Positions 63,985 through 64,000 of a DNA stretch of 64,000 bases are shown piece by piece. The translations under genes were made by a program, and so were the position numbers. The stretch lies in NCBI GenBank assembly GCA_027486935.1, contig JAIXOF010000107.1:1-64000 (forward strand), read 5' to 3'. Source of the DNA: Cyanobium sp. C1_MAG_00004. Lineage in GTDB: Bacteria; Cyanobacteriota; Cyanobacteriia; PCC-6307; Cyanobiaceae. Positions within the stretch are counted from its first letter, which is position 1, and each line of letters starts with the position of its first letter. The notes under the pieces were generated by a model that worked only from the letters and a program-made list of their open reading frames with translations, ran no database searches and was not told the DNA's origin.

Positions 63985-64000
63985 CGGCCCACCAGGGCCT

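Overview
The window looks like chromosome from a high-GC unicellular cyanobacterium of the Synechococcus/Cyanobium type. This rests on chlN, chlB and chlL, a light-dependent protochlorophyllide reductase, a PsaM-like photosystem I peptide, the alkane-forming pair ado/aar beside accA, Crr6, Tab2, Tic22, a cyAbrB regulator and a ferrochelatase with a chlorophyll-binding-like tail. Lines counted by eye are near 65% G+C, except for one block (about 48.95-53.28 kb) at roughly 40-45%. Assignment to the alpha-cyanobacterial picoplankton clade is inference; no rRNA gene is present.

Layout. 0-6.5 kb: a chromate-transporter-family gene faces a four-gene ABC importer operon. Its solute-binding lipoprotein carries CmpA-like (bicarbonate) rather than NrtA-like (nitrate) signatures. 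6.7-9.2 kb: a group 2 sigma factor with a clear terminator, two small membrane peptides and a DUF6671-like protein. 9.4-20.3 kb: the chlorophyll reductase locus, with chlN-chlB, then two successive copies of a histidine kinase / convergent response regulator / ribbon-helix-helix cassette, then chlL, a 620-nt repeat-rich spacer, and a leftward string psaM - membrane protein - por. 20.3-33.6 kb: housekeeping and photosynthesis-maturation genes, including crr6, a TauE-type exporter, a lipoate ligase-like protein, an M50 protease, trpF, the ado-aar-accA-SDR-folE string, an S1 protein, tab2, pgeF and cyAbrB. 33.6-48.9 kb: a COG2509-like flavoprotein, ppsA, tic22, an ilvB string, hemH, a chromosomal tyrosine recombinase coupled to a methyltransferase, cobO, an exported Mn superoxide dismutase, pyrH-frr and a geranylgeranyl-reductase-family flavoprotein. 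48.9-53.3 kb: the AT-rich island, with an intact and a broken copy of a Tat-exported glucose-fructose-oxidoreductase-like gene plus an exported lactonase. 53.3-64 kb: a cyclic-nucleotide-domain protein with transaldolase, ftsI with a possible ftsL counterpart, a CPBP protease, a two-domain phosphatase/mutase, a dihydroorotase-like protein lacking its metal motif, lepB, a large hypothetical and an ArsC/Spx-like protein.

How it fits together. The least ordinary part is the 12.4-16.9 kb insert between chlNB and chlL. Two paralogous sensor modules keep the same order, the same convergent 80-86 nt overlap of kinase and regulator, and the same divergent regulator/RHH arrangement. The surrounding DNA is dense in palindromes, tandem repeats and a G14 tract. 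The second unusual part is the AT-rich island, which encodes a plausible exported sugar-oxidation pair (oxidoreductase to lactone, lactonase to acid) beside a decayed tandem duplicate.
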